From NCBI GenBank assembly GCA_005792545.1, contig SXRM01000025.1, positions 1 to 64,000 of the forward strand: a stretch of DNA of 64,000 bases, written 5' to 3'. The notes below the pieces were generated by a model that made no database searches, was not told where the DNA came from, and saw only the letters and a program-made list of their open reading frames with translations. Below, one piece after another: positions 58,201 to 62,863 of the stretch. The position numbers and the translations under genes are program-made. This stretch comes from Pseudomonadota bacterium. GTDB lineage: Bacteria > Myxococcota_A > UBA9042. Each line of letters begins with the position of its first letter. Position 1 is the stretch's first letter.

Positions 58201-59316
58201 CGTGCAGTAGTTCTTGTCGTCGCAAGTAGTGTTGTAGCCCGCTGAGCAACACTCGGGCTTGAAGATGTCCGGTCCGGTACGGCACTCGTTGTCGACACAA
58301 GAGGCGACCAGGCACGGGTCGGCCGTGGAGCAGTCGTTGTCCTTGCAGCACACGTTGGCGGGCTGCACGTGCTTGCACTTGCCGACGTTGGTGTCGCAAC
58401 TGTCTACCGTGCACGACTTGCCGTCGTCGCAAGGCGCTGTGGCCTTGGAGCAGCATTCCGGATCAGTCATAGTGTTCTTGCACACGCCCTTGGTGCCGCT
58501 GAGATCGCAAGTGTCGTTGGTGCACGACTCGTTGTCGTTGCAGTCGGCGTTGGCGGTGCAGCCGGAGCACTTGGCGGTCGGCGTATTGGCGTTGACGCAG
58601 GTTTCGCCAGCGGCGCAGTTGTACTTGCTCTGGCAGCAGGCCAGCTTGATGCCATAGACGCACTGCAGATCGACGCACGCCTCGTCCGAGCAAGCATTGT
58701 CATCGACGCAATCGGAGCCAAGGGTGCACGGTTCCGCGACCTTGGCGATGAGCGCAAAGCGTGCAGTCGGCGCGGTCAGCTCCGTGCCGGAATTGTCGGC
58801 CAGCACGCAAGCAAGGGTGTGTGCACCCTTCTTGACGCCGGTGAACTTGAATGTGGTGCCGGTGCCCTGGCCAACGGAGACGCCGTTGATGTAGCAGCGC
58901 ACCTGACCGAGCGCAAAATTGCTGACCGTGTAGGTGACGTCGATGTTGACGCCGCCGCCCTTGAGGACGGGAAAGGTGGCTTCGTTTTTCGGAGAGCTGG
59001 CGGTCAACGTCGGCTCGCCCAGCGCGAAGGCCTTGACCGCGAACTCGGCGTCAATGCCACCGGCGTCTTTGGCGTCGGCCTTGGGATCGACTTGCGGCGG
59101 CTCGGGTTCGATTTGCGGCGCGCACGCGGCCAGCGCAGCGATGGCAAGGCCAACGAGCGCGGACCTCGCGGTCGCCAAGCGGACGCGGGACACACCGGGC
59201 GGTGCCGCGGCCGCTCCCGGATCCGAAATGGCTCCAGGTTGCGGTTGCGGACCGATCGCGGCGGGGGGCGCGGCGTCCTGTGAGAGTGCTGCGCGCAGAA
59301 GGTGCTGGTTTCGCAT
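40288..59316 (-). CDS. Giant multidomain Cys-rich lipoprotein 3 (about 6,342 aa): CTDC-like and MopE-like repeats, ConA/LamG-like, ThuA-like, SUEL lectin-like, LTD-like, Gly-rich, propeller-like modules, CTLD with TLD insertion
   Basis: MRNQHLLRAALSQ...LATARSALVGLAIAALAAC lipobox with AGAGGA upstream of ATG; one uninterrupted frame over 19 kb; recurrent CDGxDNNCNGxxDEGC / GGGDCDDxxxxxNPGAxE motifs. Confidence 0.92.
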   Translation of the reverse strand: MRNQHLLRAALSQDAAPPAAIGPQPQPGAISDPGAAAAPPGVSRVRLATARSALVGLAIAALAACAPQIEPEPPQVDPKADAKDAGGIDAEFAVKAFALGEPTLTASSPKNEATFPVLKGGGVNIDVTYTVSNFALGQVRCYINGVSVGQGTGTTFKFTGVKKGAHTLACVLADNSGTELTAPTARFALIAKVAEPCTLGSDCVDDNACSDEACVDLQCVYGIKLACCQSKYNCAAGETCVNANTPTAKCSGCTANADCNDNESCTNDTCDLSGTKGVCKNTMTDPECCSKATAPCDDGKSCTVDSCDTNVGKCKHVQPANVCCKDNDCSTADPCLVASCVDNECRTGPDIFKPECCSAGYNTTCDDKNYCTIDKCEKNMGGWTQCVHTQDATKPKCCDIKGTNAQCDDKQPCTNDFCDNYECKNLKVKDCCQQTLDCDDNHPCTLDACEIAEGQTAGLCTYKKIAGCCTTISDCDDNKFCTLDTCNYAALTCKYSKTDPSCCDTDAECDDGKLCTINACVNKVCVYSKDLTKPLCCESNAECSDGNPCTFDTCDLGAGALPVTAGLAAHYDARNALSIVKDGTGKVTEWKDLSGKGRHLTPNGPAPMFGDKLINGLPAIDFDGADRRMATAGFPLTTEVTVFTVIQWRKSDGWGAIAHHGNRDMDWSLEQNAAKQPGTTHFQSGNDNNGAELTLLENTNYILFGRVAGTKRTYAAVGGGSSYVESTADGNTIGQGTKVLFVGSSEISEDSHAYIGQILYYDKPLSDDDKNAVLNYLRKSWGIDATLAATSNTCKFQSNGQAGCCATNEECADNDCTTQDFCDGFNQCKHTLATGKCKVDLDCDDAKPCTQDKCITVDGCGQCQNVAQPAALCCDNDAYCDDKNPCTLDKCGSDNKCSSSKINECCLDDTDAQTACNDNNACTIEYCLNNQCRHTVPKNGCCANDADCNDSNGCTTDKCSNIVAGKGACAYVTTPGCNACSPEQASSYDDGNVCTADGCVLTGGVYKQTHTAIVGCCLDKLDCNDSKPCTYDYCIFNECVHTASEAGQTLCCDPATEAVDCAYLNTSCAVGKCQAQGDGALKCAAVEKTPCVVNLSYCQDFEGAGTVKSMGWLPGDVAGTAASNWGIAKDGPLGPDQYARLTWTPTKTNFLTCLQSPVVQAAGAAAITMQFDRSFLPAIANTTLTIRGSLGGASVDWNTAAILDGPIATTDQLGPEKLTIKLPPELTGSNGLRIAFCVAASSSLNFDEFAVDNVCIVKGGPPVTKNGCPANQSVAVGTKFNVPIKVIDPDAADIISFQLVSGPSFASVSSALYYWIDETWNSNVVIQPTQLTDVGDHTITVRYTDGFLQGLCTFKVTVTYQGGYLIWKPSEVPVASANAIKAALTSKGQFGQIISDLSLYPDLAKFNGVFITLGVYPDNHVLLDGEVAPLKAYLSGGGKVYMEGGDTFMFDTPTTLHSFFKIKGVLDSAPNGVTGPLKGYAAFADTSTSPPTPKAWAFDQGLAYNNVNDQIDGNLAVQKTRNLLKNDAIEKFWVAVGHDNPTAKYRTIGMSVPFGGVIASGTDTQTVMMERIITFFNNGFPDCKADTDCDDGNACTADKCATGACTNDNTCLCAAQTNLDCGAAPTKLVNNGGDSTQATSVYSCDLANQWLGKEVSYGFKATQGKPVTVELKNVSNPTKTRLFVLKATGKGCDPLGCIANDAKSITFAAGANIQYYVVVDTAGPNDTTQFDLSITCGQGEDCTNGKDDNANTLIDCLDKTSCCGDPACQVEICNGIDDNCSGTIDEGCDDDGDAWCDSSLTVVGKPPICVNGTGDCNDNDGTVNPGLAEICNNKKDDNCNTLQDEENANGCTKLWTDLDGDAFGSGASKCLCAASGTFKATKGGDCNDAKQTINPGMQETCATPEDDNCDGSNNDTNALGCSNFYTDIDGDAYGTTPFKCMCVGNGLVSAKQPGDCNDANAGVNPAIDEKCNAVDDNCNGQIDEGCDDDADDYCDTGLAYDPPAAGKDVCNSAKDGQTLTLACPAGSTITAIKYAEYGTVTGTCPTFTKGSCDAAGEINYIASNCIGKSSCSTINWHTVLGDPCGGVVKTMAVVATCSAGAGTASLDVCPKGPGDTDDLDPAINPEGKEICDGKDNNSDGVIDEDCDKDKDGYCDSGIFTVGKPKACPLGGGDCNDGNSNINPGMQENCKTADDDNCNGGNNDAGAIDCTPLFFDADGDKFGTNAYKCYCQPVGQYSAENPGDCNDDNKLINPNAKEICDNADNDCDKQVDNGCDDDGDLFCDSLMTVIGSPTVCANGNGDCIDTDAAVNPGKAEICNNGKDDNCNGSENDVNAIGCNAFYADGDGDTYGAGAKKCMCTTAGTFTSTNGADCDDTTKTINPGAPEACNDKDDNCDGSIDEGCDDDKDGYCDGSMGYGGSATICPNGGGDCDDTKPNVYKGKVGEVCDGFDDDCDGKADNGCDDDGDTYCDAALTVSNPAPSTCIKGGGDCDDYDSSVNPGAKEVCSNLKDDNCSGSQNDPNAIGCINFYFDADSDTYGLNIAQCLCQASGAYKAKLSGDCDDASASVAPGQAEKCDTLDNNCNGDVDEDGSTGCTNYFYDNDKDGYGLDLVACKCASASPYTASQKGDCDDTNPNMVPGKTEICDNIDNNCDTKVDEGCNADGDQFCTKAMTVSGTPNVCPLGGGDCDDTDKNVNPAGNEVCDGKDNNCNNTADDGCDDDNDDYCDGNMSTPSTAPTCSKGGGDCADNDNTINPGAKEVCGNTIDENCSGSTNDPNAVNCQIFFADFDGDGYGKGSTVFKKVAINEIRRNTNGFPGVTGNEFIEFLITADITATELATYYFGDSATDGAAKLGKYQLALGSLNLTTLKAGTIITVAGQGAGVAQDLTYNPAGADWNLTLLFDTSLVSVTAAGGDFAASDVAWIDTSSAGTTSIDSIRYGAATGALGAAAKTQLGSAPSNGASGTIAFTGDITGLNNAANYALDGSPSAGQPNGGANSTFVTWLRQVSSTGESQCLCIANSTYKTTQGGDCNDGNSNVFTGATEVCDGIDNNCNSVIDEGCDQDGDGYCDSAKITIGTPSTCPKGGGDCKDTDKTINPGAIESCADGVDTNCDGNLNGTGGAGCIDFYYDGDSDGYGANVKQCMCAANGAFKAVAAGDCDDTNSAVKPGVPENCATSYDDNCNGSLNDAGATNCTNFYLDADKDGYGVGPAVCACVASGSNIATVAGDCNDGDGQTNPGKLELCDGKDNNCNGAAPSAVETNLATGTNNSLTNYLAQEVVWTLPGSFAKIEVSFNAPTAQNVTLTIFKTTTLPVSITSPTPVETIGPVSVAQNGAGVYTKYTFTSVAKPMVAAGEKWVFVWKASSTGLTILESSGNQYPKGAAHIAPSSPFSWSALASGSTDVTFQAYLIVTGGTVDEGCDDDGDKYCDQAMETAVPAPTICPNGGNDCDDTKSTVNPGGGESCDDLDNNCNAATDETCDADGDQWCAAGKTVVGTPAICKLGKDDCDDGNKNIFPGKAENCDDLDNNCNGSKDEGCNGDNDGYCTSAMATIGTPAVCIKGGGDCKDADAAINPGAIEACDGIDNNCAGGVDEVCADLDKDGYCNGSVGCATCGNGNDGDFNATANQTLTAKGYNFKNFTIAAGVVVTVVGNAEPLLIRASNKIDIKGTLVVDGGAGTDATDSSNGCLGGQSTPGKGVAGGYDGGYGIYANSSSGAYPGNGPGPGKEGIYNFSGGCGSGGGGGGHGSAGANGGSANGSQGMGGGTYGSIDQDKLIGGSGGGAGGYGSAYNATGAGGGGGGGVVRFDAPDVIITGKVTANGGAGGWQKNNCDGGASGGGAGGAIWVRGNKVDISGGTLSALGGAAGQLQDGNNCGTAGGAGGNGRIRIDANTLVSAGSTSPTYSTGAKDGLGSPLSASCPNGGGDCNDGDKNVNPAASEDCNTATDDNCNGIVNESNAANCTTWYADEDLDGYGGGTGTCQCTQSKTLPTNIGGDCKDTDISVNPGQAEVCDNLDNDCKNGADNGCDDDGDLYCDNTMILKDTAKCTKSLTSCKDQAIWPPQYKGSPISMDTRSHGGGFNPFYKEYWYPEWSGGTIYRYDLNYQSKGTFNAGQGEIMQLWGDTDGDFYTANWGYYTVTKRKALSNQILWTYNIGYYAGAVTADSNYVYAMRADYSYTVHQLNKSTGALIKTFNLNGGSFGDWIYGGLAKVGDTFLVGRGNGVVWLYDANTLNNTGSYNVATNIYNMAFNGTDYLISANSSTVYSYKVYGNVCGQSCSSSILWPPKSSSVVNFSTQSHGGGYSPKAKEFWYPSWSGSTVYRYNASNYSFIGTFDSGQQQMMQLWGDTDGYYYTANWGMNTITKKVDLGSTTAWTYNMGESAGAVTADPDYVYALGADSMRVRRLNKATGALIDTFLLSGGGSETIYGGMAVGGPNLLVGRGSGTVYHYSLNQMTTGDIWPPVYTGAVSMDTRSHGGGYSPKDKEFWYPGWAGTTVYRYNEQYQFLGTFDSGQPQMMQLWGDTDGTYYTANWGYGTVTKMANKSGTRLWTSSLGQTMGGVTADENYVYAVPANGSKVWRLNKSNGSVVATYNFIGGNTGSTCHGGLAVVGDKLLVGRDSTVYRYNKNTYQFLDSFNVAATIYNMAYTGSEYCISNNSSTVWCYALYGKSVPLVSTFSAATNIYNMSFTGDKYCISNNSSTVYCYNVAGSNCTKGDDCDDNKSTTYPNATEICDNADSNCNNLVDDGCDDDNDNYCEAGLTIVGTPSTCTGGGGDCNDNTPSINPAPTTKENCATPEDDNCDGASDQLSALGCSKWYFDNDGDGQGTTAFECRCSVSGKYSALQSGDCDDNDPKQFSGTGVPKAISGVYKGAPITMETRSHGGGYSPTYNEYWYPEWAGYTIYRYDQQYNYKGTFNSGLPQMMQLWGDSDDTYYTANWGYSTINKWKGMGGNQVWSFNIGSTAGGVTADANNVYAMRSSGMQVWVLDKNTGGQVKTINLSGGSDGGMNGGMAVYGGVLYVGRDHAQVYRYDLATGAFIDQFATAANIYNMAFNGSDYCISNNSNQVHCYTIAGNTAPTEVCDGKDNNCNLVVDEGCDADKDGYCDAKLKVTSNAACPKTNLVSSTCLTMPPTYKGAPVTMETYSHGGGYSPKYNEYWYPNWASATIYRYNSSYQYLGSFNSGRGEIMQLWGDTDGTYYTANWGYNSVSKWSDKGATQLWQYNMPTTTGAVTADDTFVYAMVYYGMEVHVINKANGQGVKKITLTGGQDTTMYGGLAAVGDSLFLGRYNGAVFRYDKMTGQLKNQFTVATNIYNMAFNGKEYCISANNNQVYCYNLNPSACTFGDDCSDLEKGVNPGIKEMCDGVDNNCNSLQDEGCDDDLDGWCDSGMTVVGTPDPGPGKYNGAPVTMETYSHGGGFSPKYNEYWYPNWGSSTVYRYDKNRVFLGTFDTGHPYSMQLWGDTDGSYYIANWHYYTVQKKADKSSTTIWSTNVGNYVSAVTADDKYVYAMPYWGHTMWVLDKNNGSLIKQQTLNGGVDTTQYGGLAVVGNYFYLGRYDGNVYRYNKATLNFIDQFYIPTNINNMAFNGKEYCVSPNSSQVFCANLFTSGCVYGGGDCDDTNVKVNPATQEVCDGADNNCNKVVDEAGATGCSNYYYDGDQDGYGVNSSQCLCESGKQFKAVATPATYANARADCKAWGGDLVSIYSDGDNGYVRKLANDSGVTGNVWVGLSDSVQEGVFKWVSNETMTYSNWDSNEPAGAAFVGTTMLTPTQQSQLNTWYGNGAQKWSLCYRGTQDGFSSNTFHSKCDQYTKTLSILRDTSGNIFGGYNSGSWAGGGSYQNPGGTWLFSFKNNFKSDWGGNCAGQNYGTYNHPSYGPTFGGGHDLHVDSSMKSGYTYFGYSYYCPVGSCGNGNCMNYFSYQYSGWQLNEVEVYYANGTATGGPDNPEDFVYMKGSGKWADDSATATAGYVCSRSLSLFTAKNSTDCDDACSTCAPGFAEQCEGKDNNCNNTVDEGCDDDNDDFCDAGMVTIGTAPTCSKGGLDCNDNDASMSPGAKELCNKLDDNCNSITDEQAADGCPLDKNAVFKCQAGQCIIQSCATGFYDLNAAFSDGCECNGNDQFEPNDSCSQAYLLDSSLNDGGKLVYSPEGRVVTTDQDWYRVYAADLGEGGYAVCDKFNLRVSFVKQPGGLGLDVYRGSCPVSPLPGPPGPEGKPSLNSDQDKRYESVAGNQTCCGQSSFNWFTNFKGASGGEPSRQWSEYGECPCSTGDTFDQSNTGWSTGGNPYCMQFNTNGVCFPRGYYMTTCKDDSAWFYIKVYRPSGAPTCGNYKLEVSNGVYGQPGTGNGRKGW
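41418..42315 (-). other. C-type lectin-like domain interrupted by a TLD-like domain (TLD about 41535-42045)
   Basis: CTLD: TYANARADCKAWGGDLVSIYSDGDNGYVRKL...VWVGLSDSVQEGVFKWVSNETMTYSNWDSNEPAG // GGPDNPEDFVYMKGSGKWADDSATATAGYVCSRS. TLD-like insert: KWSLCYRGTQDGFSSNTFHSKCDQYTKTLSILRDTSGNIFGGY...FSFKNNF...GPTFGGGHDLHV...WQLNEVEVYY. Confidence 0.72.
42505..47152 (-). repeat. Six copies of a repeated propeller-like module in giant 3
   Basis: Approximate modules at 46505-47152, 45960-46488, 45195-45958, 44110-44745, 43315-43955 and 42505-43140. Each contains SHGGG[YF]SPKxxE[YF]WYPxW..T[IV]YRY, MQLWGDTDGxYYTANWGY, GAVTADxxYVYAM, GGLAVVGDxLxVGR and (most) ATNIYNMAFNGxEYCISNNSSTVYCY. Confidence 0.85.
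47575..48480 (-). other. Gly-rich domain in giant 3
   Basis: GGQSTPGKGVAGGYDGGYGIYAN...GGCGSGGGGGGHGSAGANGGSANGSQGMGGG...GGSGGGAGGYGS...GGGGGGGVVRFDAPDVIITGKVTANGGAGG. Confidence 0.8.
50290..50930 (-). other. Lamin-tail-domain-like (LTD) region in giant 3
   Basis: VAINEIRRNTNGFPGVTGNEFIEFLITADITATELATYYFGDS...YQLALGSLNLTTLKAGTIITVAG...GSPSAGQPNGG. Confidence 0.6.
53015..53285 (-). other. SUEL/rhamnose-binding (Gal_Lectin)-like domain in giant 3
   Basis: QTLTLACPAGSTITAIKYAEYGTVTGTCPTFTKGSCDAAGEINYIASNCIGKSSCSTINWHTVLGDPCGGVVKTMAVVATC. Confidence 0.7.
54575..55225 (-). other. ThuA/GATase-like domain in giant 3
   Basis: YLIWKPSEVPVASANAIKAALTSKGQ...YPDLAKFNGVFITLGVYPDNHVLLDGEVAPLKAYLSGGGKVYMEGGDTFMFD...MERIITFFNNG. 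Confidence 0.5.
56955..57620 (-). other. Concanavalin A-like/LamG-like domain in giant 3
   Basis: AAHYDARNALSIVKDGTGKVTEWKDLSGKGRHLTPNGPAPMFGDKLINGLPAIDFDGADRRMAT...AYIGQILYYDKPLSDDDKNAVLNYLRKSWGI. Confidence 0.75.
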
Positions 59317-60022
59317 CACAGTCCTCTTGCCGATGGCGCTGTTCCCCGCAGTTTGACCACCAAGTTGCGGCCGCTGGAGCGGCGGGCGTGCTTGGACCGA
59401 AATAGCCAATGCGCAAACTGAATTTAGTCTGCGCTGGGTAGCGGCCGTAGGCGCCATGCTTGAGTTGGCGGGCGAGCCGTCAAGGCAGGCGCCAGCGCAA
59501 GGCATCGAGGTGGTGAAACGGTGAGAAATCCTCCATCGTGTCGCCCTGTTGCCAGGGTGTGCGTGCGCATCGCCGGTCGGGCGGCGGAGAGCCGGCCTCG
59601 GGCGAACTGGGGGATCGGGCTTGGGGATCGAAACCGCGACCGGGAAATCTGCCGTGTACGAGTTCGCCAAGGGGGGTTCGCGCTGCGCGTCCCGGCCGCG
59701 GTGAACGGCAAGTGTGCGCAACGTCGGCGGTTTCTCGAGCACGGGCGGCCGTCGACTGGGGGTGGCGGCGGCCGCGGAGCGTGGGCCCTGGTGGGCCCTA
59801 AGTGCAAGGCTGATCAGGCCTCACAAGGGCCATTGCGCGTCCGCGTAGGACGACGCAAGCCCTCAACCGGCACCCTAACAAAGCGAGGCATGCAACGCAA
59901 GCAAAGGTCGTGGCGGCGCCGGCAAATTGCGCACGGCTTGCAGGGTGCAGGGCGGCGCGACGGGCGCTGGTACGCATCTGCGCTAACATTTTTTCACAGA
60001 TTGAAAGGGTGCGCGGCGGTTG

Positions 60023-60904
60023 TCAGGACAGCGTCAGCCACGCGTAGACGATGGGCGCGGCGAACAGCACACCATCTACGCGGTCGAACAGGCCGCCGTG
60101 ACCGGGGAGCAGAGCCCCGGAGTCCTTGGTGTCGGTGGCGCGTTTGAATAAACTCTCCGCAAAATCACCGACCTGGCCGAAGGCGCCGCAAGCCGCCCCG
60201 AGCGCGACACCTTGTGCCAGCGACGCATCAGGACGCAACAGCATGACCCAAAGTGCGCCAGCGCCCATGGATGCCAGGAGCCCGCCAATGCCGCCTTCGA
60301 CCGTTTTTTTCGGGCTAACCAGTTGGTAGAGTTTGTGTCGACCAAAAGCCTTGCCGGCGAAAAACGCGCCGGTGTCGCCGGCGAAGACCATGGCGAGGCA
60401 ACCGAGCAAGCCGCTGCGCCCGAGATCGAAAGCGCTGGTCGGCAACTTTTGGTCGATCGCGAAGGTTGCGACCAGCATCGCCACCAAAGCACCGAGGTAC
60501 ACCATGCCGAGCGCGCCAAGGGCCGCCCGCTCCGCCGCCTTGGCCAGATCGCCTGGCTCGACAAGGCACGCGCCGAGCCAAAATGCGGTGGACAGCGTCA
60601 ATACCAGCGCGAACGCCTGCCAGCCGAAAAGCGGGCTGCACGCGATAGCCGCAGCCTGGGCTGCGATGAGGAAGCGGTCGCGCTGCCGTACCACGGCGAA
60701 CATGCGGACCAACTCGTCGGCGCAGCGGCCCGCCGCGATGACCAGGATCGCCAGCATGACCCACTTGGGCGCCCACAAGATGGCCCAGATGGCGGCCGGG
60801 GCAAGAACCAGGCCAGTGGCGATGCGAACGAGCACGGTGCCTCGCGCGGTTCTGAGCCGACTGGGGCATTGCGCCGCCGGTAACCGCTCGGGCGATGGTG
60901 GCAT
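60023..60904 (-). CDS. cdsA: Phosphatidate cytidylyltransferase (CDP-diglyceride synthase)
   Basis: LVSPKKTVEGGIGGLLASM, GDFAESLFKRATDTKDSGALLPGHGGLFDRVDGVLFAAP signature. Confidence 0.95.
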   Translation of the reverse strand: MPPSPERLPAAQCPSRLRTARGTVLVRIATGLVLAPAAIWAILWAPKWVMLAILVIAAGRCADELVRMFAVVRQRDRFLIAAQAAAIACSPLFGWQAFALVLTLSTAFWLGACLVEPGDLAKAAERAALGALGMVYLGALVAMLVATFAIDQKLPTSAFDLGRSGLLGCLAMVFAGDTGAFFAGKAFGRHKLYQLVSPKKTVEGGIGGLLASMGAGALWVMLLRPDASLAQGVALGAACGAFGQVGDFAESLFKRATDTKDSGALLPGHGGLFDRVDGVLFAAPIVYAWLTLS

Positions 60905-61115
60905 GGCGGGCGCCTGCGCACAAGAAAACGCCGGTCAGCGAGCAGGGCAATCGCAAGTTCCAGTTTTTGGGGTGCGGACAGGTCTCTGCGGCTGACCGGG
61001 CAAGGAGCAATCGCTTGACTGAACCGGACAGGACTGGAACCCTGGCCGAACGCTACACCGGGAATGGCGACCTTGCGATAGCCGTGGGTTAGCGAGGGAC
61101 TGCGGCGTGTGAGCG

Positions 61116-61863
<748 letters not shown>

Positions 61864-61877
<14 letters not shown>

Positions 61878-62862
61878 GGTCCTCCTTTGGCGCTGCGGTC
61901 GACGGCGCAGCGCGGTCCTCAGCGGCGGGCCAGCTGCGGCCGCGCCACAGCACCCAAGCCGACCAAGCGAACAGCGGCAGGCTGATGAGCTGCGATGTCG
62001 TCAGCGCCCCGCCGAGCCAGACGCCACGGTCGTCGGCCCGCAGCCATTCGATGCCGAAGCGGAAAGCCGCGTAGAGCAACATGAACCAAAAAAACGCCTC
62101 GCCTGCAAAGCGGACGCCCTGGCGCACCCGGCGCCAGCACAGCCAACTGATGGCTGCACACGCGGCAGCCTCATACAGTTGAGTCGCATGGACCGGCAGA
62201 GAATGCGTCGCGAGGTCGGCGATGCGGTGATCGGCGAGGTGTCGATCCCAAGCGGGCGACCAGCGACCAAAGCGAACGCCGAGTTCCGAGTCTGTGACCG
62301 CGCCAAAGCAGCAGCCGGCAAGAAAGCAGCCGACGCGGCCAAAGACCAGGCCCATGGCGATACCGAAGCTGGCGAGGTCGGCGACCCGCCAGATCGGCAT
62401 GTGATTCTTGCGCAAGAACCACAATCCGGTTGGCACGGCCAGCAGAAAGCCACCGTAATAGGCGTAGCCGCCGTACCAGATCTTGAATACGCGCAAGCAG
62501 TCCTGTCGTTGCCGGCACAGGCCGGTGGCGGCTTCGCACCAGTCTCCCAGGCCGGCGTCGAGGCACTGGTTGTCGCTAGCGCACTTGAGGCCACGGCCAA
62601 GGCTGAGCGCGGGCACCTGCATCGGGTCGGTGCACAGGTGCACGTAGTCCCAAAACTGGCCGTCCGCCACGATGTGCAGCGCGCGCGAGCCCATGAGCCC
62701 ACAGGCGAGCATCAGCAAGCCCAGGTCCAAGATTGGGTTGCCCGGCATTCCCTGCTGCATGCCCAACTTGTGGGCCCACAAGATCGCCAGCGTAAAGCCG
62801 ACCATCAGCAGGGTGAAGTAGGCCGGCAGCGTCGTGATGCCGATGTCGAACGAAGGATGCAC
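61864..62862 (-). CDS. lgt: Prolipoprotein diacylglyceryl transferase with Cys-rich loop insertion
   Basis: GGYAYYGGFLLAVPTGLWFLRKNHMPIWRVADLASFGIAMGLVFGRVGCFLAGCCFG, HATQLYEA and RFGIEWLRADDRG. GTG start at 62862 just after the lspA stop; ATG at 62934 is an alternative. Confidence 0.93.
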
Positions 62863-62863
62863 G

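Noticed and set aside
59317-59742. N-terminal extension of giant 3 to 59742
   Set aside because: Lacks protein-like composition. ATG at 59316 has an RBS and a lipoprotein signal.
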